Below, in pieces: positions 1-6,520 of a stretch of 6,954 bases of DNA. The DNA lies in contig JAFOFS010000232.1 in NCBI GenBank assembly GCA_017387165.1, positions 1-6,954 on the forward strand, read 5' to 3'. The notes under the pieces are model-generated. The model was not told the origin of the DNA. It saw only the letters and a program-made list of their open reading frames with translations, and did not search any database. This DNA is from Clostridia bacterium. GTDB taxonomy: Bacteria; Bacillota; Clostridia; Oscillospirales; Acutalibacteraceae. A program made the translations under genes and the position numbers. How positions within the stretch are numbered: position 1 is the first letter of the stretch; each line of letters starts with the position of its first letter.

Positions 1-86
1 ACGTAAATTAACGGGTATAGTGTGTTTATTCCTGTCTTTCATTGTTTAATTTTCAAGGTCCCAACGCTGCCCTGTTTTTCGACAGC
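1..86 (-). other. Leader of a probable rRNA (or other stable RNA) operon, transcribed leftward
   Basis: This is the stretch downstream of the strong minus-strand promoter at 93-121. It has no credible coding sequence. On the minus strand, positions 62-40 read as a GGACCTTGAAAATTAAACAA-type element. That resembles the boxA-like TTGAAAA(C/T)T sequences found in leaders and spacers of Firmicute rRNA operons. Together with the A-tract-enhanced promoter, this suggests that a 16S rRNA gene starts beyond the left edge. The resemblance is from memory of such leaders, and no rRNA sequence itself is present. A tRNA cluster or another highly expressed unit is the alternative. Confidence 0.5.
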
Positions 87-92
87 TTTGCT

Positions 93-121
93 ATCATACC
101 ACACCGAAACCCAGTTGTCAA
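93..121 (-). promoter_or_regulatory. Strong sigma-A-type promoter directed leftward
   Basis: On the minus strand, a perfect -35 TTGACA (121-116) and a -10 TATGAT (98-93, 5 of 6 consensus bases) are separated by exactly 17 bases. The predicted start is near 86. Upstream of the -35 lie A-tracts that could act as an UP element. The promoter is downstream of and co-directional with the GH13 gene, so it serves something to the left of the window. Confidence 0.8.
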
Positions 122-124
122 GCG

Positions 125-160
125 TTTTTTTGAGATTTTTTTCATTTTTTTTGCAAAAAA
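125..160 (-). promoter_or_regulatory. Phased A-tracts, probable UP element / bent DNA
   Basis: Runs of T on the plus strand (A on the minus strand) occupy 125-131, 136-142 and 145-152, followed by a run of A at 155-160. Their centres are about 9 to 11 bases apart, close to one helical turn, which is the arrangement of intrinsically curved DNA. On the minus strand the tracts sit directly upstream of the -35 box at 116-121, where UP elements that contact the RNA polymerase alpha subunit lie in rRNA promoters. That role is inferred from position and composition. Confidence 0.6.
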
Positions 161-203
161 CAAATCATCTGCCGTTTCGTCAAAAAGCACTTGACACGGC
201 AGA
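155..203 (-). terminator. Intrinsic terminator of the tyrA-GH13 transcript
   Basis: Downstream of the GH13 stop, the minus strand can form a two-part hairpin. An 8-bp outer stem (196-203 with 168-175) and a 5-bp inner stem (191-195 with 179-183) are separated by a 3-base bulge, with a 7-base loop. The 3' side is followed, 7 bases later, by six U residues (from A155-160). The imperfect spacing to the U-run makes this a moderate rather than an ideal terminator. Confidence 0.6.
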
Positions 204-226
204 CGTTTTTGTTCAAATTGACAGCA

Positions 227-2104
227 TCAGACTTGGGGTTGCAGCAGCACCGCCGCGGTCAGCGGCGGCAGGATCAGTTCGTGACCCTCCACGTACCCCT
301 CGCCGTGTACGCAGGTTGCCCCGTGCCAATTGTACGGCAGCGGCACGCGGCACGCGGTATCGCCTCGGTTGACGGCGCACAGCAGGTGTTCCCGCTCGGC
401 GCGGCGTTCAAACATCAGGAGTGACGCCTGCATCCGCCACGGCAAATAGAAGCCGTCCACCAACGCCGACGAATGGCGGCGCAGGTTGCCGAGCGATTGA
501 TAGTACGCAATGAGCGAGGTGTCCTCCTGTCCCCACGGATAGGTGCCGCGGTTGAACGGATCGCGGTATCCCTCTGCGCCTGCCTCGTCACCGTAGTACA
601 CGCAGGGCACGCCCGGGATGCAGTATTGCAGCGTCGCTGCCAGGCGCAGCAGGCGCAAGGCGTGTTCACGGGCGGCAGGGGTCAGCTTTTGCTCCGCCTG
701 CCAGGCGCGGCCGCGACCGCCGATCGGTTCGCCTCCGAGCATGGTGAGGGCACGTTCGGTATCGTGGGTGCCGATGTGGTTCATCAGCAGACGCAGCACC
801 TGCGGCGGATAATTTTCCGCAATGCGCAGAATGCGGTCGTGGAAATCCTCCGAATGTCCGCCGCGCAGAAAATCCAGAATGGCGTCACGGAACGGGTAGT
901 TCATCACGCTGTCCAGCTGGTCGCCGAGCAGATAGCGGCGGCGGTGCCCGTAGCTGTACTTGTTGCTGGCATCCTCCCACACCTCACCGAGCACCAGCGC
1001 ATCCGCCTTTTCCGCCTTGGCAGCACGGCGCAGCGCGTCGAGGAATTCGTCGGGCAGCTCGTCGGCCACATCCAGACGCCAGCCGGACGCACCGGCGCGC
1101 AGCCAGCGGCGCACGATGCCGTCGGCGCCGTTGATATAGTCCATATAGGAGGGAGCCGTTTCGTTGACCTCCGGCAAGGTATCAAATCCCCACCAGCCGC
1201 CATAGTCCTCCGGCCAGCGGCGGAAATGATACCAGCTCGCATACGGCGAGGTCGGGGATTGATACGCGCCCGTTTCGGCGTAGCGGCGGTTTTTGTTGAA
1301 ATAACGGCTGTCCGAGCCGGTGTGAGAAAACACACCGTCCAGCAAAATGCGGATGCCGCGCTTTTTCGCTTGGTCGCACAAGCGGCGCAGCGCCGTTTCA
1401 TCCCCCAGCAACGGGTCGATCCGCTCGTAGTCGGCGGTATCGTAGCGATGGTTGGAGTGGGATTCGAAGATCGGGTTGAGGTACAGGCAGGTCACCCCGA
1501 GTGATACGAGGTAGTCGAGCTTGTCGGTGATACCTGCCAGATTGCCGCCGAAGAAATCGTCGTTGCGGATCTTGCCGAGGGCATCGGGACGCCAATGCGG
1601 CGATTCGTTCCAATCGGCGTGCATCGTCCGGTCAGCAGGAAGCGGCGGCAGCGCCGTTTCCGCTTTGGCGAAGCGATCGGGGAAGATCTGATACATCACG
1701 CCGCCGGCCAGCCAATCGGGGGTGGTGAATTGCGGATGGTAGACGGTCAGCTGCCAGTTCTCGAACAACTGCAGATTATCGGTCGGAACGGCATCGCCGC
1801 CGCGACCGCGTGACAAGCGGCAGGGGCCTTCCGCCGTCTGCATCATAAAGTGGTAGAAATACAGTCCGACTTTTTCGGGGGTAAAGCGACACTCCCACCA
1901 TTCGTGGGTGTCGCCGTCCATTTGCTTCCACAGCAGATCGATGGTCTGTTCATAAATGTCGTCGCCGCTCACCTGCAGCGTGACGCGGCTGACGCCCCAA
2001 TGGCGCGGCGTCCGCACACGCAGTGTGACGCTTTCGCCAAGGGAAAGCGGTCCGAACGGATCACGGTAGCACCGCTCCGTCGAGCGAAAAAAGGATTCTC
2101 TCAT
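227..2104 (-). CDS. Alpha-amylase family (GH13) glycoside hydrolase, cyclomaltodextrinase/neopullulanase-like
   Basis: This 625-residue protein probably hydrolyses alpha-1,4 (perhaps also alpha-1,6) bonds in maltodextrins, cyclodextrins or pullulan fragments. No signal peptide is visible, so it should act in the cytoplasm on imported oligosaccharides. Residues 1-125 form a beta-rich N-terminal region like those of neopullulanase-type enzymes. The TIM barrel begins around 131 (WLAGGVMYQIFPDRFA), and a small beta domain fills about 555-625. All four GH13 motifs are present: region I DGVFSH (256-261), region II GWRLDVADE with nucleophile D345, region III GEVWED with acid/base E374, and region IV NHIGTHD with H447 and D448. 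Region I carries Ser where Asn is usual. AGAGGA lies just upstream of the chosen ATG. It follows tyrA after 39 bases and is probably co-transcribed. The family is certain; the exact substrate is not. Confidence 0.93.
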   Translation of the reverse strand: MRESFFRSTERCYRDPFGPLSLGESVTLRVRTPRHWGVSRVTLQVSGDDIYEQTIDLLWKQMDGDTHEWWECRFTPEKVGLYFYHFMMQTAEGPCRLSRGRGGDAVPTDNLQLFENWQLTVYHPQFTTPDWLAGGVMYQIFPDRFAKAETALPPLPADRTMHADWNESPHWRPDALGKIRNDDFFGGNLAGITDKLDYLVSLGVTCLYLNPIFESHSNHRYDTADYERIDPLLGDETALRRLCDQAKKRGIRILLDGVFSHTGSDSRYFNKNRRYAETGAYQSPTSPYASWYHFRRWPEDYGGWWGFDTLPEVNETAPSYMDYINGADGIVRRWLRAGASGWRLDVADELPDEFLDALRRAAKAEKADALVLGEVWEDASNKYSYGHRRRYLLGDQLDSVMNYPFRDAILDFLRGGHSEDFHDRILRIAENYPPQVLRLLMNHIGTHDTERALTMLGGEPIGGRGRAWQAEQKLTPAAREHALRLLRLAATLQYCIPGVPCVYYGDEAGAEGYRDPFNRGTYPWGQEDTSLIAYYQSLGNLRRHSSALVDGFYLPWRMQASLLMFERRAEREHLLCAVNRGDTACRVPLPYNWHGATCVHGEGYVEGHELILPPLTAAVLLQPQV

Positions 2105-2143
2105 CGGTTTTCCTCTTTATATATACATTATTATATATTCCTG
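2105..2143 (-). promoter_or_regulatory. AT-rich tyrA-GH13 gap with possible weak internal promoter
   Basis: The 39-base gap is almost entirely A/T and contains a perfect -10-like TATAAT on the minus strand (2135-2130), but no convincing -35 box lies 16-18 bases upstream. Any promoter here would be weak or activator-dependent. The GH13 ribosome binding site (AGAGGA) lies at its end. Read-through from tyrA is the simpler explanation for GH13 expression. Confidence 0.25.
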
Positions 2144-2983
2144 TCAGCCGAACATTTCCTTGCTTTCCCTGCCCCGACGAATACGGGAGGACAGCTCCTC
2201 GCGGTCGTTGGCGGCCAGCGCGGCGCGGTAAGCCGACAGGTTGGCGATCAGTTCATCCAGCTCGGCGCCGAGCGCCTCGCGGTTGAGCAGAAACAGTTCC
2301 GACCAGAGCGATTCGTCGATGGTGGCGACACGGGACACGTCCCGATAACTGCCGGCCGCATAGCCGACGTGCTCGGCGCATTGCGGAGAAGAAACGTAGG
2401 CGCCGGCCAATACGTGGGGGATCTGACTGGTATAGGCGATCATCCGATCGTGCTTTTCGGGGGTGGTGACCGTGACACGGGCGGCACCGACCGCCTCGGC
2501 CAGCCGCTTCACCGTTTCCACCGCCGCAGGCGGGGTGTCGGCGGTCGGCGTCAAAATGTAGCTGCAGGAACGGAATAGAGTGACATCTGCGTGAGCGAAG
2601 CCGCTGCGCTCCTTTCCGGCCATCGGATGAGCGCCGACAAAATGGACGCCGTGCGGACGGCAAAGCGCTTCACAGCGGGAAACGAGCGGCTGCTTGACGC
2701 CGCAAACGTCAGTCACCACCGTGCCGGAGCGAAGATCCCCCACGCGCTCGGACAACAGCGAAACCGCCGCCGAGGGGGATACGCACAAGACGACCACGTC
2801 CGCCTCGCTCCAGTTATGCGCATCGGCAGGACGGGCGATCGCGCCGGCGTCCAGCGCCTGCTCCAGCGTTTCCAGACAGCGGTCTGTACCCACCACCGTG
2901 TACGCCGGATGGCGGCTCAGCGCCAGCGCCAAACTGCCGCCGATCAGACCCAAACCGACGATCAGCACCGTTTTCTTTTCCAT
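2144..2983 (-). CDS. tyrA: Prephenate dehydrogenase
   Basis: The enzyme oxidatively decarboxylates prephenate to 4-hydroxyphenylpyruvate with NAD(P)+, the committed step of tyrosine synthesis in the cytoplasm. The 279-residue product has an N-terminal Rossmann fold with GLGLIGGS at 10-17 and D34 at the end of the second strand, which favours NAD. The family's catalytic segment GAHPMAGKERSGF is at 117-129 (H119), followed by the helical dimerisation domain with SQIPHVLAGA (186-195) and GSYRDVSRVA (211-220). It ends at about 279, so it lacks the C-terminal ACT domain of the roughly 370-residue Bacillus-type enzymes; feedback control by tyrosine, if any, must work otherwise. A longer reading from 3040 is possible, but the extra 19 residues overlap the acpP promoter and lie outside the conserved fold. 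A GAAGAG-like SD precedes the chosen ATG. Confidence 0.95.
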   Translation of the reverse strand: MEKKTVLIVGLGLIGGSLALALSRHPAYTVVGTDRCLETLEQALDAGAIARPADAHNWSEADVVVLCVSPSAAVSLLSERVGDLRSGTVVTDVCGVKQPLVSRCEALCRPHGVHFVGAHPMAGKERSGFAHADVTLFRSCSYILTPTADTPPAAVETVKRLAEAVGAARVTVTTPEKHDRMIAYTSQIPHVLAGAYVSSPQCAEHVGYAAGSYRDVSRVATIDESLWSELFLLNREALGAELDELIANLSAYRAALAANDREELSSRIRRGRESKEMFG

Positions 2984-3020
2984 CGTTTCACTCTTCTCTA
3001 AAAAAGGAATTTTAAAAAAT

Positions 3021-3044
3021 TTTCGAAAACCGCTTGACAAACGG
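3021..3044 (-). promoter_or_regulatory. Possible attenuator-like hairpin in the tyrA leader
   Basis: In the predicted tyrA leader RNA, CCGUUU and AAGCGG (minus strand, 3044-3039 and 3035-3030) can pair, with one G-U pair, around a 3-base loop. UUUU, and further on a longer U-run, follow. The stem is short (6 bp) and coincides with the -35 region of the opposing acpP promoter, so base composition alone may explain it. No T-box features or leader peptide were seen. Confidence 0.22.
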
Positions 3045-3062
3045 AGAAAAACTGCATACTAT
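3034..3062 (+). promoter_or_regulatory. acpP promoter
   Basis: A perfect -35 TTGACA (3034-3039) and -10 TACTAT (3057-3062, 4 of 6 consensus bases) are spaced by 17 bases. The predicted start is near 3069, giving a leader of about 89 bases before acpP. The A/T-rich tract at 3001-3029 could serve as an UP element, fitting the high expression expected for acyl carrier protein. The promoter points straight into the tyrA promoter. Confidence 0.72.
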
Positions 3063-3070
3063 TTATTCGT

Positions 3071-3083
3071 ACAGGTTAACTGT
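3071..3083. promoter_or_regulatory. ACAG-N5-CTGT dyad between the facing promoters, candidate operator
   Basis: The 13-base sequence ACAGGTTAACTGT is a near-perfect dyad: five of six base pairs match around a central T. It sits between the predicted start sites of acpP (about 3069) and tyrA (about 3082), where a bound repressor would block both. It does not match the FapR operator as I remember it. Short dyads of this size can arise by chance. Confidence 0.35.
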
Positions 3084-3088
3084 CATTT

Positions 3089-3117
3089 ACTATATCACAA
3101 ATTTCGCCGTCTGTCTA
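3089..3117 (-). promoter_or_regulatory. tyrA(-GH13) promoter
   Basis: On the minus strand, TAGACA (3117-3112, 5 of 6 bases of the -35 consensus) and TATAGT (3094-3089, 5 of 6 of the -10 consensus) are spaced by exactly 17 bases. The predicted start is near 3082, leaving a leader of about 98 bases. An alternative weaker pair on the same strand (ATGACA with AATAGT) lies about 30 bases further downstream. Confidence 0.62.
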
Positions 3118-3157
3118 TACGGATTTTGGCGGAAGCTTCGAAAGGATGGTATAACAA

Positions 3158-3385
3158 ATGGTTTTTGAGAAAGTGAAAGCGATTTTGGTCGAGCAGTTCG
3201 GTGATACTGCCGCCGACCTGACGGAGGAGACCAATATCCACGACGATCTCGGCGCCGATTCCATGGACGTTGTCGATCTGATCATGTCCATCGAGGACGA
3301 GTTCCACATGGAAGTGCAGGATGAGGACATCGAGAAGATCGCCACCGTCGGCGATCTGGTCACCTTCATCGAAGAGCGTGCCTAA
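3158..3385 (+). CDS. acpP: Acyl carrier protein
   Basis: This 75-residue acidic protein carries growing acyl chains on a 4'-phosphopantetheine arm during type II fatty acid synthesis in the cytoplasm. The attachment site is S35 in LGADSMDVVDLIM (31-43), at the start of helix II, exactly as in the family. The length is typical (75-80 residues), with the usual surplus of Asp and Glu in helices II and III. The ATG is preceded by AAGGATGG (3142-3149), a serviceable SD about 8-11 bases upstream. Its own promoter and a downstream terminator make it a one-gene unit; no other fatty acid synthesis gene is in the window. A specialised carrier protein for a secondary pathway is unlikely, given the housekeeping-type sequence. 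Confidence 0.96.
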   Translation: MVFEKVKAILVEQFGDTAADLTEETNIHDDLGADSMDVVDLIMSIEDEFHMEVQDEDIEKIATVGDLVTFIEERA

Positions 3386-3394
3386 AAGCAAACG

Positions 3395-3426
3395 AAAAAG
3401 ACCGTGTCATCCGACACGGTCTTTTT
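3395..3426. terminator. Bidirectional intrinsic terminator between acpP and the small membrane-protein gene
   Basis: A perfect 14-bp stem (3395-3408 with 3413-3426) encloses a 4-base loop. It begins with AAAAAG and ends with CTTTTT followed by GTTTT, so each strand has a GC-rich hairpin followed by a U-run. It ends acpP (stop at 3383-3385) on the plus strand. On the minus strand it ends the convergent gene, whose stop codon is at 3432-3430. Confidence 0.93.
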
Positions 3427-3429
3427 GTT

Positions 3430-3606
3430 TTACAGCATATCGTTGACGTTTTCGATGAGGTTGCCGACTTTACGGGCGGTCATATTGACGCGACGGCGGA
3501 TGACCCGTTTATTCTGATGACACCAATGGCAAGCCAGCGCGCCGCCGATCATACCGACCGCCACACCGAGCAGCATTCCCGTGCACACGTGCGATTTATG
3601 ACACAT
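3430..3606 (-). CDS. Small single-span membrane protein with Cys/His clusters, function unknown
   Basis: This 58-residue protein is not one I recognise. A glycine-rich hydrophobic segment (about 10-27) is followed by a strongly basic stretch (K33, R34, R37-R39) and a C-terminal amphipathic region. This layout recalls small YtxH-like proteins of Firmicutes, though I cannot assign the family. The positive charges predict a cytoplasmic C-terminus. Cysteines and histidines cluster at both ends of the membrane segment: MCHKSHVC at 1-8 and CHWCH at 26-30, the latter formally a CXXCH pattern. The start is the ATG at 3606-3604, because AAGGAG lies 8 bases before it; the GTG three codons upstream abuts that SD and cannot be used. 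No clear promoter was found. The gene converges on acpP and shares its terminator. Confidence 0.72.
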   Translation of the reverse strand: MCHKSHVCTGMLLGVAVGMIGGALACHWCHQNKRVIRRRVNMTARKVGNLIENVNDML

Positions 3607-3684
3607 ACTCTCCACTCCTTTCGTTGCGAATAGGATTCCCCGACCGTTTGAGAAATATACCTCCGCTTTTTATGCAATAAACAC

Positions 3685-3713
3685 TTGCAATCTTATAAGA
3701 TTTCGGTTATAAT
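3685..3713 (+). promoter_or_regulatory. Promoter of ffs and the dnaX operon
   Basis: TTGCAA (3685-3690, 4 of 6 consensus bases) and a perfect TATAAT (3708-3713) are spaced by 17 bases. The predicted start, about 3720-3724, coincides with the 5' end of the SRP RNA closing helix. This agreement strongly supports both calls. Confidence 0.82.
3689..3702. repeat. Perfect 14-bp palindrome inside the ffs promoter
   Basis: AATCTTATAAGATT reads identically on both strands. It starts in the last two bases of the -35 box and fills most of the spacer up to 5 bases before the -10 box. A protein bound here would block or remodel RNA polymerase binding. No regulator is identified, and AT-rich DNA does produce palindromes by chance. 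Confidence 0.6.
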
Positions 3714-3721
3714 AATTTGGT

Positions 3722-3866
3722 AAGTCGTGTGTTGCGGCATACGGGTGGATGGGTCCCGTGCGGCGGATCGCCGTGAACCATGTCAGGCGGGGAACCGAGC
3801 AGCATTAAGCGGTCTCATTCGCGTGCCGCGGGTCGCCTGTTCACCCGTATGCCGGAACGCACGATT
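3722..3866 (+). ncRNA. ffs: Signal recognition particle RNA (small, 4.5S-like type)
   Basis: This RNA pairs with Ffh to target nascent membrane and secreted proteins to the translocon. The conserved SRP core is visible at 3772-3808: GTGAACC, then GTCAGG, a CGG-GGAA-CCG tetraloop stem, then AGCAGCATTAAG, which is the domain IV loop bound by Ffh. The two ends form a helix of about 23 positions (3725-3747 with 3842-3864) with one G-U pair and one mismatch, and inner helices such as CCCG (3755-3758) with CGGG (3829-3832) extend the rod. At about 140-145 bases it is far shorter than the roughly 270-base Bacillus scRNA and has no Alu domain, but it is longer than the 114-base E. coli 4.5S RNA. Its place just before dnaX matches other Firmicutes. 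The exact ends are approximate. Confidence 0.93.
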
Positions 3867-3873
3867 ATTTTTT
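3842..3873 (+). terminator. SRP RNA closing helix plus U-run, possible leaky terminator
   Basis: The 3' strand of the SRP RNA closing helix (3842-3864) is followed by TTATTTTTT (3865-3873), giving a hairpin-plus-U-run at the 3' end of the RNA. This could release most transcripts as SRP RNA and let a minority continue into dnaX, which has no separate promoter that I can see. The very long closing stem and wide internal structure make termination efficiency uncertain. Confidence 0.45.
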
Positions 3874-3875
3874 CG

Positions 3876-3890
3876 AAAGGGGGTCTTCCC

Positions 3891-3893
<3 letters not shown>
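3876..3893 (+). promoter_or_regulatory. dnaX ribosome binding site and TTG start within a small hairpin
   Basis: AAAGGGGG (3876-3883) lies 7 bases before the TTG start at 3891. AAGGG (3877-3881) can pair with CCCTT (3888-3892), closing a 6-base loop; this would hide the SD and the first two bases of the start codon. An alternative register pairs GGG (3881-3883) with CCC (3888-3890). The SD decides the start: upstream codons in this frame lie inside the SRP RNA. Confidence 0.7.
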
Positions 3894-5510
<1,617 letters not shown>

Positions 5511-5526
5511 AACGAGGTAAAGAACA

Positions 5527-5874
5527 ATGAAAGCAAGACTTCCCCAGAATATGGGCGGCGGCCCCGGCAATATGCAGAGCATGCTGCGCCAGGCGCAGAA
5601 GATGCAGGAACAGATGGCCGCGCTGCAAGAAGATCTCGATAACCGCACCTACACCGCCACCGTCGGCGGCGGCGCGGTCACCGCGGTGGTGGACGGCAAG
5701 CACACGGTGCAGTCGCTCACCATCTCCAAGGACGTGGTCGATCCCGACGACGTCGATATGCTGACCGATCTGGTCACCGCTGCGGTCAACGAGGCGATCC
5801 GTCAGGCGATCACCACCTCCGAGACCGAAATGGGCGCGATCACCGGCGGAATGAACCTGCCCGGTCTGCGCTGA
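5527..5874 (+). CDS. ybaB: YbaB/EbfC-family nucleoid-associated protein
   Basis: This family (YaaK in Bacillus) forms dimers that bind DNA as part of the nucleoid. The exact role is poorly defined but is linked to repair through its constant place between dnaX and recR. The 115-residue product has a Gly/Asn-rich N-terminus, a long Gln/Met-rich helix (about 15-38, NMQSMLRQAQKMQEQMAALQ) of coiled-coil character, a central sheet (RTYTATVGGGAVTAVVDGKH, 40-59) and a C-terminal helix (about 78-95), the order usual in the family. It is slightly longer than the typical 100-110 residues. GAGGT (5514-5518) lies 8 bases before the ATG. It sits 16 bases after dnaX and 35 before recR, so it is surely co-transcribed. 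Confidence 0.93.
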   Translation: MKARLPQNMGGGPGNMQSMLRQAQKMQEQMAALQEDLDNRTYTATVGGGAVTAVVDGKHTVQSLTISKDVVDPDDVDMLTDLVTAAVNEAIRQAITTSETEMGAITGGMNLPGLR

Positions 5875-5909
5875 ATTTCCAAAAACTACCCCCAAGGAGG
5901 TGAAACCCG

Positions 5910-6515
5910 ATGGCTTCGTTGGCCGCCCCTCTCGCAAAACTCATTGAACAACTGGAACGACTCCCCGGATTGGGACCGAAATCGGCGCAGCGCATCGCGT
6001 TTCACATTCTGTCGATGCCGACCGAGCAGGTAGACGATCTGGCGGATACCATCACCACCGCACGCAGCCGCATTCACGAATGCCGCACCTGCTGCAATCT
6101 GACCGAGTCGGAGGAATGCCCCATCTGCGGCGATCCGACCCGTGATCGCTCCACCATCTGCGTGGTGGGCGACCCCCGCGACGTGCTGGCGATCGAACGC
6201 ACCCGTGAGTATCGCGGTCTGTACCACGTGCTGCACGGCAATCTGTCCCCGATGGACGGCATCACCCCCGAAAAGCTCCGCATCAAGGAACTGCTGCATC
6301 GGGTGACCGAAAACGAGATCACCGAGGTCATTATGGCGAACAACTCCACCGTCGAGGGAGAAACCACCGCCATGTACCTCTCCAAGCTGCTCGGACCGTT
6401 CGGCATCAGCGTCACCCGTCTTGCCTACGGTCTGCCGGTCGGCGCCGATCTGGAATACGCCGACGAGGTGACCCTGCGTCATTCCATTGAAGGGCGCAGC
6501 CGGATGGGAGGTTGA
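5910..6515 (+). CDS. recR: Recombination protein RecR
   Basis: RecR forms a ring-shaped tetramer that, with RecO (and RecF), loads RecA onto SSB-coated gaps in post-replication repair. The 201-residue length is typical. A helix-hairpin-helix (LPGLGPKSAQRIAFHIL, 18-34) is followed by a C4 zinc finger (C58, C61, C70, C73). A Toprim domain starts at ICVVGDPRDVLAIERT (83-98), with REYRGLYHVLHG (99-110) and NNSTVEGETTAMYL (144-157). The C-terminal motif LAYGLPVGADLEYADEVTL (171-189) completes the protein. A perfect AAGGAGGTG (5894-5902), the best SD in the window, lies 7 bases before the ATG. The position after ybaB matches the widespread dnaX-ybaB-recR order. Nothing in the sequence suggests a defect. 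Confidence 0.97.
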   Translation: MASLAAPLAKLIEQLERLPGLGPKSAQRIAFHILSMPTEQVDDLADTITTARSRIHECRTCCNLTESEECPICGDPTRDRSTICVVGDPRDVLAIERTREYRGLYHVLHGNLSPMDGITPEKLRIKELLHRVTENEITEVIMANNSTVEGETTAMYLSKLLGPFGISVTRLAYGLPVGADLEYADEVTLRHSIEGRSRMGG

Positions 6516-6520
6516 CCGCC

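Noticed and set aside
191..196. Plus-strand TTGACA that could be a -35 box
   Set aside because: No -10 element follows at a suitable distance, and the bases belong to the terminator stem of the GH13 transcript.
22..372. 116-codon plus-strand frame at the left edge
   Set aside because: It runs through a T-rich promoter region and a terminator hairpin and then antisense into the GH13 gene; it has no SD and no plausible protein character.
473..1504. 343-codon open frame on the plus strand opposite the GH13 gene
   Set aside because: It has no SD, is antisense to an intact enzyme with all catalytic motifs, and has the Arg/Ala/Gln-rich composition typical of a shadow frame.
2984..3040. 19-residue N-terminal extension of TyrA from an ATG at 3040
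   Set aside because: The added segment lies before the first Rossmann strand, overlaps the acpP -35 region and lacks a good SD. The ATG at 2983 fits the family start.
2984..3082. T-box riboswitch in front of tyrA
   Set aside because: The leader is only about 98 bases and lacks a recognisable T-box sequence or specifier stem.
3780..3890. N-terminal extension of DnaX by 37 residues from an ATG at 3780
   Set aside because: The ATG lies in the conserved SRP RNA core, the extra residues match nothing in DnaX, and a good SD sits before the TTG at 3891.
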